Source: JBFKQC01 sp041627895 (lineage in GTDB: Bacteria; Pseudomonadota; Alphaproteobacteria; Rhodobacterales; Rhodobacteraceae). From it: DNA of 64,000 nt. Made by a program: the position numbers and the translations under genes. Of this stretch, positions 1-9,294 are shown piece by piece (within the stretch, counting starts at the first letter, position 1; each line of letters begins with the position of its first letter). The notes beneath the pieces are model-generated. The model searched no databases. It saw nothing but the letters and a program-made list of their open reading frames with translations, and was not told where the DNA came from. Where the stretch lies: contig JBFKQC010000002.1 of the NCBI GenBank assembly GCA_041627895.1, forward strand, positions 1 to 64,000, written 5' to 3'.

Positions 1-37
1 ACGACAACTGGACCTCGGCCCGTCAGTCGGGCGTTAT

Positions 38-165
38 CCGGTTATCCGGTTATCCGGTTATCCGGTTATCCGGTTATCCGGTTATCCGGTTATCCGGTTA
101 TCCGGTTATCCGGTTATCAGGTTATCCGGTTATCCGGTTATCCGGTTATCCGGTTATCCGGTTAT
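38..165. repeat. Octanucleotide tandem array (CCGGTTAT)16
   Basis: Sixteen head-to-tail copies of the octamer CCGGTTAT run without a gap. Fifteen are exact and one (118-125) reads CAGGTTAT. A decayed unit precedes the array at 30-37. On the other strand the unit reads CCGGATAA, which is the unit family of the array at 54734-54861. It lies about 100 bp beyond the stop codon of the autotransporter gene, outside coding sequence. An 8-bp unit is not a multiple of three and is prone to slippage. What lies on its left side is outside the window. Confidence 0.95.
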
Positions 166-263
166 CCGGTGAAACGGAATCCCACCGCGCAGGGTTGTCA
201 AGCCCGGCCCGCGCCGCCCGGCCCGCAATGCCGGGGCCAGGGGCGCGGCCGCGCGTCCCCGCC

Positions 264-3200
264 CTACCGCGCGATCGCCTTGTATAGCGGGATCGTGACG
301 TCCAGCGCCGCGCCGTAGGCTTCGTAGTCGTCGCGCCCGATCCCGTCGTAGTTCAGGCCCAGGCTGATTCGCCCGCCGCCCTCGGTGGAAAAGCTCAGAC
401 CCGCCTGCACGCGCCCGCGCCAGCCCTCGGATTCGCTGCCGCCCTGGCCGCCCAGCGTCACGCCCGAGGTGCCCGCGATGTTGTAGATCCCCTCGACCGT
501 CAGGTAGGGCTCGTAGAACATCCCGTTCTCGGCCTCGAACCGCCCGGAGAATGTGGGGCCGATCTTGAGCTGGCCAAGCTCGACCGTCTGGCTCGGGATC
601 GCAACGCCCAGCGAGTCGACATAGCTGTCCTGCGTCTCCTGGTAGTAGGCCAGGCTCGCATTCGGCCGGATCGTCCAGTTGCCCCGGTGGAACTCGCCCG
701 TCAGGTTCGCCACCGCCAGCCAGCGGAAGCTGTCGAACTCGTCGATGTATGTGTTGAACGGGCTGACCTCGTTGGTCGCGGCCCCGGCCGCGACGCGGGC
801 GTCGAAATAGAGGTTCGGCGCCAGCCGCGCGGTCATGTACGGCCCCGCCATCCATCCGGTTCCGTTGGCCGAGGTGTTCAGCGCCACGGAATTGTCCTCG
901 ATCCGGTCGATCTGCACGAGCGCACCGATCAGCAGGTCGCGGTTCACCAGATAGTCGGCGCCGAGATAGAGGATCCCGAAATGGCCCTCGCCCTTGGCGC
1001 CCTCGTCGAACCTCTTGTAGTGCGCTTCGAACCAGGCGTCGAAGCGGTAGTTGTCGACATAGGCGACCTCTTTGGTCGAGCCATGCGCCAGCGCGATGTT
1101 GGCCGCCGCCTGCCGTGCGGTCAGCAGGCTGCCCGAGACCTGCACGTTGTCCGACCCGATGGTCAGCGGGTCGAAACGGAACGGCGACATCGACATCACG
1201 TCGCCGGTGGCGAACCGCGTCGGTGCCGAGTTGTCGAAGCCGTTGTTCAGCCGGTCGATGCGGCGGCCGAGGCGCGGCTCGGTGGACAGCATGAAGTTCG
1301 CGCGCTTGCTCAACAGCCGGTTGATCGTGTCGACGGTCTTCTGATCGGTGCGGAACGAACTCAGTTCACACAGGATCGACTCGCCGGCTGCGATGTTGAT
1401 ATTCATCGTGCGCGCTGCCGGATCGCCCGTGCTGTCGGCGTCGTCGCAGACGATTTCCAGTGTGCCGAAGCCGTCCGGCGGGGTCTGGCTGATCGTATAG
1501 CTGCCCGGCGCCAGCGAGACCGGCCCGAAGGTGCCGATCCCGCCCGCAGTCTGGATCTGGAAGTTCAGGCTCGCCTCGGACGAGGAAAAGCCATAGAGCC
1601 CATCCGGGTCCGACCGCTGCACGATGGTCAGGTTGCCGGTTATCGGCGCCTCGACCGTCAGCGTCGCCGCCGCGGTGCCGCTGTTGCCGAGCGACGAGGT
1701 GAGCGGCCCGGCCGTGTTCGGAAACACGCCCTCGGCCGAGGCCACGACCGGCACGGTCACGGTGCAGCTTGCCCCCGCAGCGACGGACGCACCGCTCAGG
1801 CTGATTGCGCTGGTGCCCTCGGCCGCGGTGAGCGTTCCGCCGGTGCAGGTGGTCGAGGCCGGCACGCTGCGGCTGATCAGGATGCTCGGGTCCAGCGTGT
1901 CAATGAAGGCCAGCGCGGTCGCCGGGACCAGCGCGGCCGAGTTGTCGATGGTGAAGCTCAGCGTCGAGGTGCCGAACACCGTGATCGTGGCGGGGCTGTA
2001 CGCCTTGGCAAAGCCCGGCGCCGGCGCCGGCGTCACCGACAAGGTGTCCGAGGCCGGCCCCGAATTGCCGAGCGACGACGTCAGATCGCCGGTCGTGTTG
2101 ATCTGGTTCGCCCCCTCGGTCACGGTCACGGTCATCGAGATCGTGCAGACGTCGCCCGACGCGATCGTGCCGCCGCTCACCGAGAATGAGGCATCGCCCA
2201 CCGCGCCGGTGATCGTCGGGCCGCCGCACTCGGCTGAGGCCGAAGGAACGCTCGCCAGGATCAGGCCCGACGGGAAGTTGTCGACGAAGGCCACGTCGGT
2301 GGCGTCGAGGAACCGGTTGCCGTTGGTGAGCGTGAAATCCATGCCCAGCGTTTCGCCCTGGTCGGCAGAGGCCGCGGCGAAGGCCTTGACGAAATCCAGC
2401 ACGGTCGCCGCGGTCACCGACAAGGTGTCCGAGGCCGGCCCCGAATTGCCGAGCGACGACGTCAGATCGCCGGTCGTGTTGATCTGGTTCGCCCCCTCGG
2501 TCACGGTCACGGTCATCGAGACCGTGCAAACGTCACCCGGCGCGATCGTGCCGGCGCCGAAGCTGAATCCGGCATCGCCCACCGCGCCGGTGATCGTCGG
2601 GCCGCCGCACTCGGCCGAGGCCGTGGGCGCCGTCGCCAGAATCAGGCCCGAGGGGAAGTTGTCGACGAAGGCCGCGTCGGTCGCGGTGAGGAAAGTGTTG
2701 GGGTTGGTCAGCGTCAGGCTCAGCCCAAGCGTCTCGCCCTGATCGGCCGAGGCCGCGGCGAAGGCCTTGGCGAAGTCCAGCACCGACGCCGCCGTCACCG
2801 TGATCGAATCCTGCGCATCGGGCGAGGCGCCGAGCGACGAGGTCAGCGTCGCGGTGTTCACCAGGTTGTTGCCCTCGGTGATCGTCACGCCTGCGGTGAT
2901 GACGCAGGTCGCCCCCGCGGCGACCGTTCCGCCGGTATAGCTGATACCGGTCGCGCCCACGGCGCCGTCGATCGTGCCGCCTGTGCATCCGGCGTCGCCC
3001 GAGGCGGCGGTCGAGACCACCAGCCCCGCGGGAAACAGGTCGCCCAGCGTGACGGCCGTGGCCGGCAGCGCCGAGGCGCCGTTGTCGATGCTGAGCGTCA
3101 GCGTCAGCGCCTCGCCCTCTTCGGCGGCGTTGGTCGAAAACGCCTTGGTCAGCGTCGGCGGCGGCGGAATGGTCAGGTTCGCCGTGGCCGGCCCGGCCAG

Positions 3201-6200
3201 CAGCGTCCCGCTAGAGGTCAGGTTGCCGGTGGTGTTGGTATAGCTTCCGGGCGCGGCGCCCGCGGGCACCTGCACGGAGACGACGAAGACGCAGTTGCCG
3301 TTGCCCGCAATTTCGCCGTCGTTCAGCGTCAGAACGCCGGTTCCGGTTATCGATGACCCGGCACCGCAGGGCGCCGCCGGCAGCGTCACCGCCGTCGCGC
3401 CGGAAAGCATCGCGCCCAGATCGTCGGTAAAGCGCAGCCCGATCAGGTCGGACGCGTCGTTGTTGACGATCGTGAAGGTCAGGTCGATGGTGCCGCCCGG
3501 CGCCGACAGCCCGCCGTTGCCGAAGGCCTTGGTGAAGGTCGGCGCGGACGGGTCCAGCACTTGCAGCGTGTCGGACGCCGCCGCGGTGCTGAACGACCCG
3601 GCACCGACGTCGTAGTCGAGCGTGCCGGTGGTGTTGGTGTAGCCTCCCGGGGTCGCCGCGGCCGGAACCTCCAGGTTCAGGCTGATCTCGCAAGTCAGGC
3701 CGGGTCCAAGCGACCCGCCCGCATAGCTGAAGCTGCTGGTCGGGAAGCCGCCCGCCATGCCGCCGCAGGTGTTGGTGTTGGCGCCCGAGAACTCGGCCCC
3801 GGCCGGCAGGCCCATGCCGGAAAGGTCGTCGGTGAAGGCGATGGCCGTCGCCGTGGACGAGGGGCTGAGGTTGTCGATGGTCAGCACCATCGTCGCGGTG
3901 CCGCCGGCGGCGACCGGATCGTCGGTGAATTCCTTGGTCCAGGTCAGGATTTCGCCGATCACCCGCAATTGGTCGGTCGCCGGCGTCCCGGTGCGCAGTG
4001 CGCCGTTGACCGTGGCGGTCGGCGCCGTGGTCGTGTTGCCGTAAGACCCGACGGCGGCGGCGCCGGGGACGGTGATCGGCAGTTCGAAGGAACAGCTTGC
4101 CCCCGCCACCAGCGATCCGCCGGTGAATTGCAGGAAGTTCTCTAACGGGAACGTGGGCGTGACGTCGCAGGTGTTGTTCGCAATCGCGCCGTAGGACGCG
4201 GCGGTCAGACCCAGCGACATGGCCGCGAAATTGTCGAAGAACTGGATGCCGGTCGCCAGCGACGTGGCGTTCGGGTTGGTCAGCGTGAAACGCAGCGTCG
4301 TGGCGCCGCCCGGCGCGACCGGATCGTCGATGAACGACTTGACCAGTTGCACGGGCGCGGAATCGGCGGCGTAGACTTCCAGCGTGTCCGACGCGGCGGC
4401 GAAGGCCACCGGGGTCGCCCCGGCATTGCCGGTCAGCTGGCTGGTGGTGTTCGGGTAATTGCCCGACGCGGCACCGCCGGGCACGTTCACCGTGACGTCG
4501 AAAACGCAGCTTTCGCCCGGCGAGATCGTCGCGCCGCTAAGCGTCAGGAACGTGTCGCCCGCCGATCCGGCCAGCGTGCCGTCGCCGCAGACCGCGGTCA
4601 GCGGCAGGCCGGCGGCCGTGGTGCCGGTCAGCATCGCATCCAGGTCGTCGGTAAAGGTGACGCCGGTCATGTCGACCGTGGACTCCGCGGCACTGGAAAT
4701 CGTGAAGCGCAGGTTGGCGGTATTGCCGGCGATCACCGGATCGTCGGTGAACTCCTTGATGAAATTCACGTTCAGCCCGCCGCCCACGGTGAAGGATGCG
4801 GATGCCGGCGGGCTGGTCAGAATGCCCGCGTCGCCCAGGCTGGCCGTCAGCTCGCCGGTGGTGTTGGTATAGGTCCCGCCGGCCATCGTGGCCGGAATGT
4901 CGAGAACGACCTCGAAGGAACAGGTCGCGCCCTCGGCCACGGAGCCGCCGGTGTAGGACAGGCTCTGGCTTTCGTCAAAGGGCGAGATCAACGAGATCGC
5001 ACCGCCGCAGGGCGAGGCCGGCAGCGTCGCGCTGACCGGGAACGGCATGAAGGCCGTCAGATCGTCGACAAAGCTGATGTCCGTGGCGTTGAAATCGCCG
5101 CTTCCGACCGGATTGCGGTTCTCGAAGGTGAACTGCATCCGCGTCGAATCGCCCGCGTTGACCGGGTCGTCGAGGAAGGACTTGGTAAAGACCAGCGGCG
5201 CCGCCGCGGTGACGCTCAGGTCGGCGGTGGCGACGTTGCCGGTCACGCCGCTGCCGTCGATCGTCGCGGTCACGGCAGAGGTGTTGTTTGTCACCGTGCT
5301 CGTGCTGGTCCCGCCCGGAACGGTAAAGGCGACGCTGATCGTGCAGAAGCCCTCGGGCGCAATGGTGCCGCCCGAGACCGTGATCAGCCCGGTTCCGGTA
5401 CCCGAGACGCTGGCGCCGCAATCGTTAAACAGCAAGCTGTCGAAGGTCGTGCCCGCCAGCATCGCGGCCAGGTCGTCGGTGAATCCAACCGCGGTCGCCG
5501 GGAAGACCCGGTCGGTGTTGCGGATGGTGAATTCCAGCGTGCCGGTGCCGCCCGCGGCAACCGGATCGTCGGTGAAGTCCTTGGAAATGTCGACCGTGCC
5601 GGAACTCGTCACGGTCAGCACCGCCGACGAGGCGCCGGCCGGCTCGAATTCCGCCAGAAGCTGGCTCGAGGTCAGCGTATGCGCCCCGACCGAGGCGCCG
5701 ACCACGTTGACGGTGACCGTGCAGGTCGCGCCCGCCGCGACGGCGGGGAACCCACCCGTCCCGTTCGCGTCGAGCGTGATCGTCGACCCGCCCGCAGACG
5801 CGGTCAGGGTCGGCGGGATCGTCGGCGTTCCGCAGGTGGTCGAGGCGTTTGTGGGCGAGGCGATGGTGATGCCGGTCGGGAAGGTTTCGTTGAAGTCCAG
5901 CATTTCCACGCCCGACGCGTTGGCGATGTTGTCGATCAGGTAGGTCACGGTCGAGGTGCCGCCGAATGCAACCGTGCTGGGCGACAGCGACTTGCTGAAA
6001 CTCGGCAGCGTGGTGTCGACGATCAGGCTGTCGGACGCGGTCCCGCCCCCGCCGATGCTGGAGGTCAGGTCGCCCGTGACGTTGTCGTAGGACCCGGCCA
6101 CGCCGCCCGCGGCCACGTCCACCGTCACGGTGCAGGTGCCGAAGGCGCCGAGCTGTGCATCGCCGAGCGAAATCGTGCCGCCGCCCGCGGGCGCGCTGAG

Positions 6201-6482
6201 CGTGGCGTTGGTGCAGGTCGTCGAGGCGCCGCCGCCGGCGATGGTCATCGCGTCAGGCAGCACCGGCAGGACGTCGGTGAAGGCGACGTCGTCGGCCGGG
6301 GTCGATGTCTTGTTGGTGATCGTGAAGGTCAGGGTCGAGGTGCCGCCGGGGCCGACCGTGTCGGGCGAGAACAGCTTGAAGAAGTCAAACGGCGACTGCG
6401 CCTCGGCGCCAGGGCCGATCGACCATATGGCGAGCGCCAGCGTCAGTGTCACGAAGCTGCGAAGTCCGGCAATCAGGCGCAT
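264..6482 (-). CDS. Giant autotransporter adhesin with DUF11-like repeats
   Basis: This 2,072-residue protein is a predicted type Va autotransporter. The start at 6482 gives a clean signal peptide (MRLIAGLRSFVTLTLAL, cleavage after the AEA region near residue 29); longer starts add low-quality sequence. The passenger holds twelve repeats of about 125-130 residues. Each opens with a motif like FTKxFxDDPVAAGGT and ends near YxNTTxxLTSS, with two conserved cysteines, which resembles DUF11/DUF7933 immunoglobulin-like repeats. Repeats 10 and 11 are a recent duplication. A linker of about 150 residues leads to a C-terminal beta-barrel of roughly 270 residues with alternating amphipathic strands and a terminal aromatic-poor strand ending LYKAIAR. 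Family knowledge suggests surface display and adhesion; the ligand is unknown. It stands alone, divergent from the ligase operon. Confidence 0.85.
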   Translation of the reverse strand: MRLIAGLRSFVTLTLALAIWSIGPGAEAQSPFDFFKLFSPDTVGPGGTSTLTFTITNKTSTPADDVAFTDVLPVLPDAMTIAGGGASTTCTNATLSAPAGGGTISLGDAQLGAFGTCTVTVDVAAGGVAGSYDNVTGDLTSSIGGGGTASDSLIVDTTLPSFSKSLSPSTVAFGGTSTVTYLIDNIANASGVEMLDFNETFPTGITIASPTNASTTCGTPTIPPTLTASAGGSTITLDANGTGGFPAVAAGATCTVTVNVVGASVGAHTLTSSQLLAEFEPAGASSAVLTVTSSGTVDISKDFTDDPVAAGGTGTLEFTIRNTDRVFPATAVGFTDDLAAMLAGTTFDSLLFNDCGASVSGTGTGLITVSGGTIAPEGFCTISVAFTVPGGTSTSTVTNNTSAVTATIDGSGVTGNVATADLSVTAAAPLVFTKSFLDDPVNAGDSTRMQFTFENRNPVGSGDFNATDISFVDDLTAFMPFPVSATLPASPCGGAISLISPFDESQSLSYTGGSVAEGATCSFEVVLDIPATMAGGTYTNTTGELTASLGDAGILTSPPASASFTVGGGLNVNFIKEFTDDPVIAGNTANLRFTISSAAESTVDMTGVTFTDDLDAMLTGTTAAGLPLTAVCGDGTLAGSAGDTFLTLSGATISPGESCVFDVTVNVPGGAASGNYPNTTSQLTGNAGATPVAFAAASDTLEVYAADSAPVQLVKSFIDDPVAPGGATTLRFTLTNPNATSLATGIQFFDNFAAMSLGLTAASYGAIANNTCDVTPTFPLENFLQFTGGSLVAGASCSFELPITVPGAAAVGSYGNTTTAPTATVNGALRTGTPATDQLRVIGEILTWTKEFTDDPVAAGGTATMVLTIDNLSPSSTATAIAFTDDLSGMGLPAGAEFSGANTNTCGGMAGGFPTSSFSYAGGSLGPGLTCEISLNLEVPAAATPGGYTNTTGTLDYDVGAGSFSTAAASDTLQVLDPSAPTFTKAFGNGGLSAPGGTIDLTFTIVNNDASDLIGLRFTDDLGAMLSGATAVTLPAAPCGAGSSITGTGVLTLNDGEIAGNGNCVFVVSVQVPAGAAPGSYTNTTGNLTSSGTLLAGPATANLTIPPPPTLTKAFSTNAAEEGEALTLTLSIDNGASALPATAVTLGDLFPAGLVVSTAASGDAGCTGGTIDGAVGATGISYTGGTVAAGATCVITAGVTITEGNNLVNTATLTSSLGASPDAQDSITVTAASVLDFAKAFAAASADQGETLGLSLTLTNPNTFLTATDAAFVDNFPSGLILATAPTASAECGGPTITGAVGDAGFSFGAGTIAPGDVCTVSMTVTVTEGANQINTTGDLTSSLGNSGPASDTLSVTAATVLDFVKAFAAASADQGETLGMDFTLTNGNRFLDATDVAFVDNFPSGLILASVPSASAECGGPTITGAVGDASFSVSGGTIASGDVCTISMTVTVTEGANQINTTGDLTSSLGNSGPASDTLSVTPAPAPGFAKAYSPATITVFGTSTLSFTIDNSAALVPATALAFIDTLDPSILISRSVPASTTCTGGTLTAAEGTSAISLSGASVAAGASCTVTVPVVASAEGVFPNTAGPLTSSLGNSGTAAATLTVEAPITGNLTIVQRSDPDGLYGFSSSEASLNFQIQTAGGIGTFGPVSLAPGSYTISQTPPDGFGTLEIVCDDADSTGDPAARTMNINIAAGESILCELSSFRTDQKTVDTINRLLSKRANFMLSTEPRLGRRIDRLNNGFDNSAPTRFATGDVMSMSPFRFDPLTIGSDNVQVSGSLLTARQAAANIALAHGSTKEVAYVDNYRFDAWFEAHYKRFDEGAKGEGHFGILYLGADYLVNRDLLIGALVQIDRIEDNSVALNTSANGTGWMAGPYMTARLAPNLYFDARVAAGAATNEVSPFNTYIDEFDSFRWLAVANLTGEFHRGNWTIRPNASLAYYQETQDSYVDSLGVAIPSQTVELGQLKIGPTFSGRFEAENGMFYEPYLTVEGIYNIAGTSGVTLGGQGGSESEGWRGRVQAGLSFSTEGGGRISLGLNYDGIGRDDYEAYGAALDVTIPLYKAIAR
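2032..2521. repeat. 109-bp exact direct repeat inside the adhesin gene
   Basis: Bases 2032-2140 recur unchanged at 2413-2521, an offset of 381 bp or exactly 127 codons. They encode the same segment (around EGANQINTTGDLTSS) at the end of passenger repeats 10 and 11. Identity at silent positions shows recent duplication or gene conversion, so this part of the passenger could expand or contract by recombination without breaking the frame. Confidence 0.95.
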
Positions 6483-6856
6483 GGGTAATGTCCGTCCCGT
6501 TTCTCTGTCCCTGCCCCGGGGAGAATGCCGGTTCGGATGCCGGAACGGGGCGCGGTGCCGCGCCATCCACGCATCGTTACGAACGGAACTCATCCCCGGT
6601 TGCGCGAAGGCTCGCACGAAGCCCGCGCAAGAGTAAACGGAATCTTTCCGCGCCCCCGGGCCGAGCCCCCGCGCCCGTGCAATAATGCGACACTTGCCGC
6701 GGTTTCGCGCCAAGGGGGCGGCCTCGCGCGGCGCTGCGCACCATCGGGACGAAGGTTTCGCACCGGCGCTCGCGCCATGCGGGCAAGCTGCGCGGGCGGC
6801 TTGACAGGTCACGAACTTCCCGAAAGGCTCGGGCCGGGAAACGAAAGGGCGCGGGC
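6483..6856. other. Divergent intergenic region, adhesin / ligase operon
   Basis: A 374-bp gap between divergently transcribed genes, so it should hold both promoters. On the plus strand a consensus -35 (TTGACA, 6801-6806) is followed 17 bp later by a poor -10 (AAGGCT, 6824-6829), which would start transcription about 20 bases before the ligase gene. I find no convincing promoter for the adhesin and no coding sequence. Confidence 0.5.
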
Positions 6857-8026
6857 ATGGACGTTTCGGCCGAGAAACTCTCTATCGGCGTCGAGGAGGA
6901 ATATCTTCTGGTCGACGCAGAGACCCGCGAACTGGCCGCGCGTCCGCCGGCCGAGTTCATGGCGACCTGCAAGGCGCGGCTCGACGCGCGGGTGACGCAC
7001 GAATTCCTGCGCTGCCAGGTCGAAATCGGCACCGGCGTCTGCCCGACGGTGGCCGATGCCCGTGCAGAGCTTTCCGAACTGCGCCAGGTGATCGGCGAAA
7101 CCGCGCGCGAGTTCGGCATGGCGATGATCGCCGCCTCGACCCATCCCTGGGCGCACTGGACCAGCCAGGAACCCGTGGACATGGACCGTTACCGCATCCT
7201 CGGCGCCGAGCACGCCACGCTGGCGCGGCGCATGGCGATTTGCGGCATGCATGTCCATGCCGGGATCGAGGACCCGAACCTGCGCGTCGACCTGATGAGC
7301 CAGATGAGCTATTTCATGCCGCATCTCCTGGCGCTTTCCACCTCGTCGCCGTTCTGGGAGGGCCACGATACCGGGCTGAAGGCATTCCGCCCGGTGATCA
7401 TCGGCGATCTGCCGCGCTCGGGCTTTCCCGAGGTGTTCGAGAACTGGAACGACTGGACCGACATGCTGGACGACCTTTCCGCCTGCGGCATGGTCAACGA
7501 TCCCTCGAAAATCTGGTGGGACATCCGCCCCTCGGGCAAGCACCCGACGCTGGAAATCCGGATCTGCGACATCTGCACCTGGCTCGAGGACGGGCTGACC
7601 ATCGCGGCGCTCTACCAGTCGATCCTGGCCTATCTCTGCGACCTGCGCGCCCGGAACGAGCGGCGCCGGCACTACCGGCGCATCCTGCTGGCCGAGAACA
7701 AGTGGCGCGCGATGCGCTACGGGACAGAGGCGAAGCTCGGCGATTTCGGCAAGCGCAAGCTCGTGCCTTTCGCCGATCTCACCGACGAGCTGGTCGAGAT
7801 CCTGCGGCCCTATGCCGAACGGCTGGGCTGCGTGGCCGAGGTGGAACATGCCCGCGTGATCGCCCGGCGCGGGTCGAGCGCGGATCATCAGCTACAAGTG
7901 TTTCGCACGGCGCAGGCGGCCGGCGCGAGCGAACGCGAGGCGCAGGTCGCCGTGGTCGACTGGCTGGTTGCCGAGACCGCGGCGCTGAAGGGTCCCGGCC
8001 TTGCCAAAGGCGATGCGGAGACCTAG
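6857..8026 (+). CDS. ybdK: YbdK-type carboxylate-amine ligase (GCS2 family)
   Basis: This 389-residue protein belongs to the glutamate-cysteine ligase 2 (GCS2/YbdK) family, which joins a carboxylate to an amine using ATP. E. coli YbdK, of similar size, makes gamma-glutamylcysteine only weakly, so the substrate here should not be assumed. Visible landmarks are GVEEEY at 11-16, the CGMHVHAG signature at 129-136 and STSSPFW at 161-167. The start is preceded by GAAAGGG. It is the first gene of a five-gene same-strand run with an esterase, ATP-grasp, esterase and ATP-grasp gene, which points to a dedicated biosynthetic pathway and not to glutathione synthesis. Confidence 0.85.
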   Translation: MDVSAEKLSIGVEEEYLLVDAETRELAARPPAEFMATCKARLDARVTHEFLRCQVEIGTGVCPTVADARAELSELRQVIGETAREFGMAMIAASTHPWAHWTSQEPVDMDRYRILGAEHATLARRMAICGMHVHAGIEDPNLRVDLMSQMSYFMPHLLALSTSSPFWEGHDTGLKAFRPVIIGDLPRSGFPEVFENWNDWTDMLDDLSACGMVNDPSKIWWDIRPSGKHPTLEIRICDICTWLEDGLTIAALYQSILAYLCDLRARNERRRHYRRILLAENKWRAMRYGTEAKLGDFGKRKLVPFADLTDELVEILRPYAERLGCVAEVEHARVIARRGSSADHQLQVFRTAQAAGASEREAQVAVVDWLVAETAALKGPGLAKGDAET

Positions 8027-8087
8027 CTTCCCCGGAGCCGGCGGCAAAAGGCCGGGACGAAAGCGACGAGCAGCATCGCGGAAACCG

Positions 8088-9248
8088 ATGAATGTCCAGC
8101 CTGCCCCTCTGACGGGGTCCCTGCCCGCCCCGTTGCGGCCGCTGTTCGGCGCCGGCCTGCCGGACCGTGCCGCGGTCGGCGCCTTCCTTGCCGAGCACGG
8201 CGTGCCGCTGGCGGAACCGGGCAGCCTGACCTTCGCCTATGTCGGCGAGGCCGACCGGGTCGAGTTGCTGCGTTGGATTCACGGTGGCGCCGACCGCGCG
8301 GCCTTTGCCCGCGTCCCCGGCACCGCGCTTTGGTATCTCGTCCTGCCGGTCGAGGATGGCGGCCGGTTCGAGTACAAGCTGGCCGTCGCCCGTGACGGCC
8401 ACGAGGAATGGATGCTCGACCCGCTGAACCCGGCGCGCGCGGGCGATCCGTTCGGCGAAAACTCGGTCGCGATGACCTGGGGCTACGCCCGCCCCGGCTG
8501 GACGCTGCCCCGCGGCGCGCCCGAGGGCGAGGTCGTGCCGCTGGCCGTCGCAAGCCGCGTCTTCGGGCATGAACGCCGCGAGTCGGCCTACCTGCCCGCC
8601 GGGTACGACGGCGCGCGGGCGCATCCCGTGGTGGTGATCCACGATGGCCACGATTTCAACGCCTTCGCCGATCTCCGTCTCTCGCTCGACAACCTGATCG
8701 CGGCGGGCGACATCCCGCCCCTGGTGGCGCTTCTCATCCAGACCGACGACCGGATGGGCGAATACCCGCGCGGCCGGCGGCACGCGCGCTATGTCGTCGA
8801 CGAGCTTCTGCCCGCCGCCGAGGCGCGGTTCCGGCTCAGCAGCCACGGCGAGGACCGGATCGCGCTGGGCGCCAGCCTCGGGGCCGTCGCCTCGCTTGCC
8901 ACCGCCTTGCGCTATCCCGGCAGCTTCGGCGGTCTGGTGCTGAAATCCGGCTCGTTCATCCTCGATCCGCAAAAGCTCGACGCCCGCCCGCACCCGGTCT
9001 TCCGCCGGGTGGCGGGGCTGGTCGCGGCGCTCCGGCGCTCGTCCAGCCAGCCGGCGACCCGTGCCTTCGTCTCGACCGGCGAATGGGAGGGGCTGGCCGA
9101 CGAGAACCGCGCGCTGGCATCGCTATTGCACGAACGCGGCGTTGATGTTCTGTTCAAAAGCGCGTGGGACGGCCATCACTGGCACAATTGGCGCGACCAG
9201 TTGCGCGACGGGCTGATGTGGGTCCTGCGCCAGAACACAAACGGCTGA
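8088..9248 (+). CDS. Enterochelin-esterase-like alpha/beta hydrolase
   Basis: This 386-residue protein has an N-terminal immunoglobulin-like or CBM48-like domain (about 45-140, with LWYLVLPVEDG and FEYKLAV) followed by an esterase D/Fes-type alpha/beta-hydrolase. The nucleophile elbow is GASLG with Ser263, the strand before it reads VVVIHDGHDF (181-190), and a late histidine falls in DGHHWHNW. The ATG at 8088 is chosen because the longer version adds a basic low-complexity lead. As the second gene of the ligase operon it may trim, transfer or cyclise the product. The Fes family hydrolyses siderophore esters, but no siderophore synthesis genes are seen here, so that role is not claimed. Confidence 0.75.
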   Translation: MNVQPAPLTGSLPAPLRPLFGAGLPDRAAVGAFLAEHGVPLAEPGSLTFAYVGEADRVELLRWIHGGADRAAFARVPGTALWYLVLPVEDGGRFEYKLAVARDGHEEWMLDPLNPARAGDPFGENSVAMTWGYARPGWTLPRGAPEGEVVPLAVASRVFGHERRESAYLPAGYDGARAHPVVVIHDGHDFNAFADLRLSLDNLIAAGDIPPLVALLIQTDDRMGEYPRGRRHARYVVDELLPAAEARFRLSSHGEDRIALGASLGAVASLATALRYPGSFGGLVLKSGSFILDPQKLDARPHPVFRRVAGLVAALRRSSSQPATRAFVSTGEWEGLADENRALASLLHERGVDVLFKSAWDGHHWHNWRDQLRDGLMWVLRQNTNG

Positions 9249-9294
9249 CGGCGCCCCCTGCGGCGCGCGGACGCCGCGGAACAAAGGGGGACAC

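Noticed and set aside
38..165. Telomere-like or coding repeat
   Set aside because: The 8-bp unit shifts frame and lies outside any supported gene; no structural evidence for an end of a linear replicon.
687..2189. Long plus-strand frame opposite the adhesin gene
   Set aside because: High-GC antisense shadow: low-complexity Arg, Gly and Ala composition, no signal or domain, and it overlaps a clear repeat protein.
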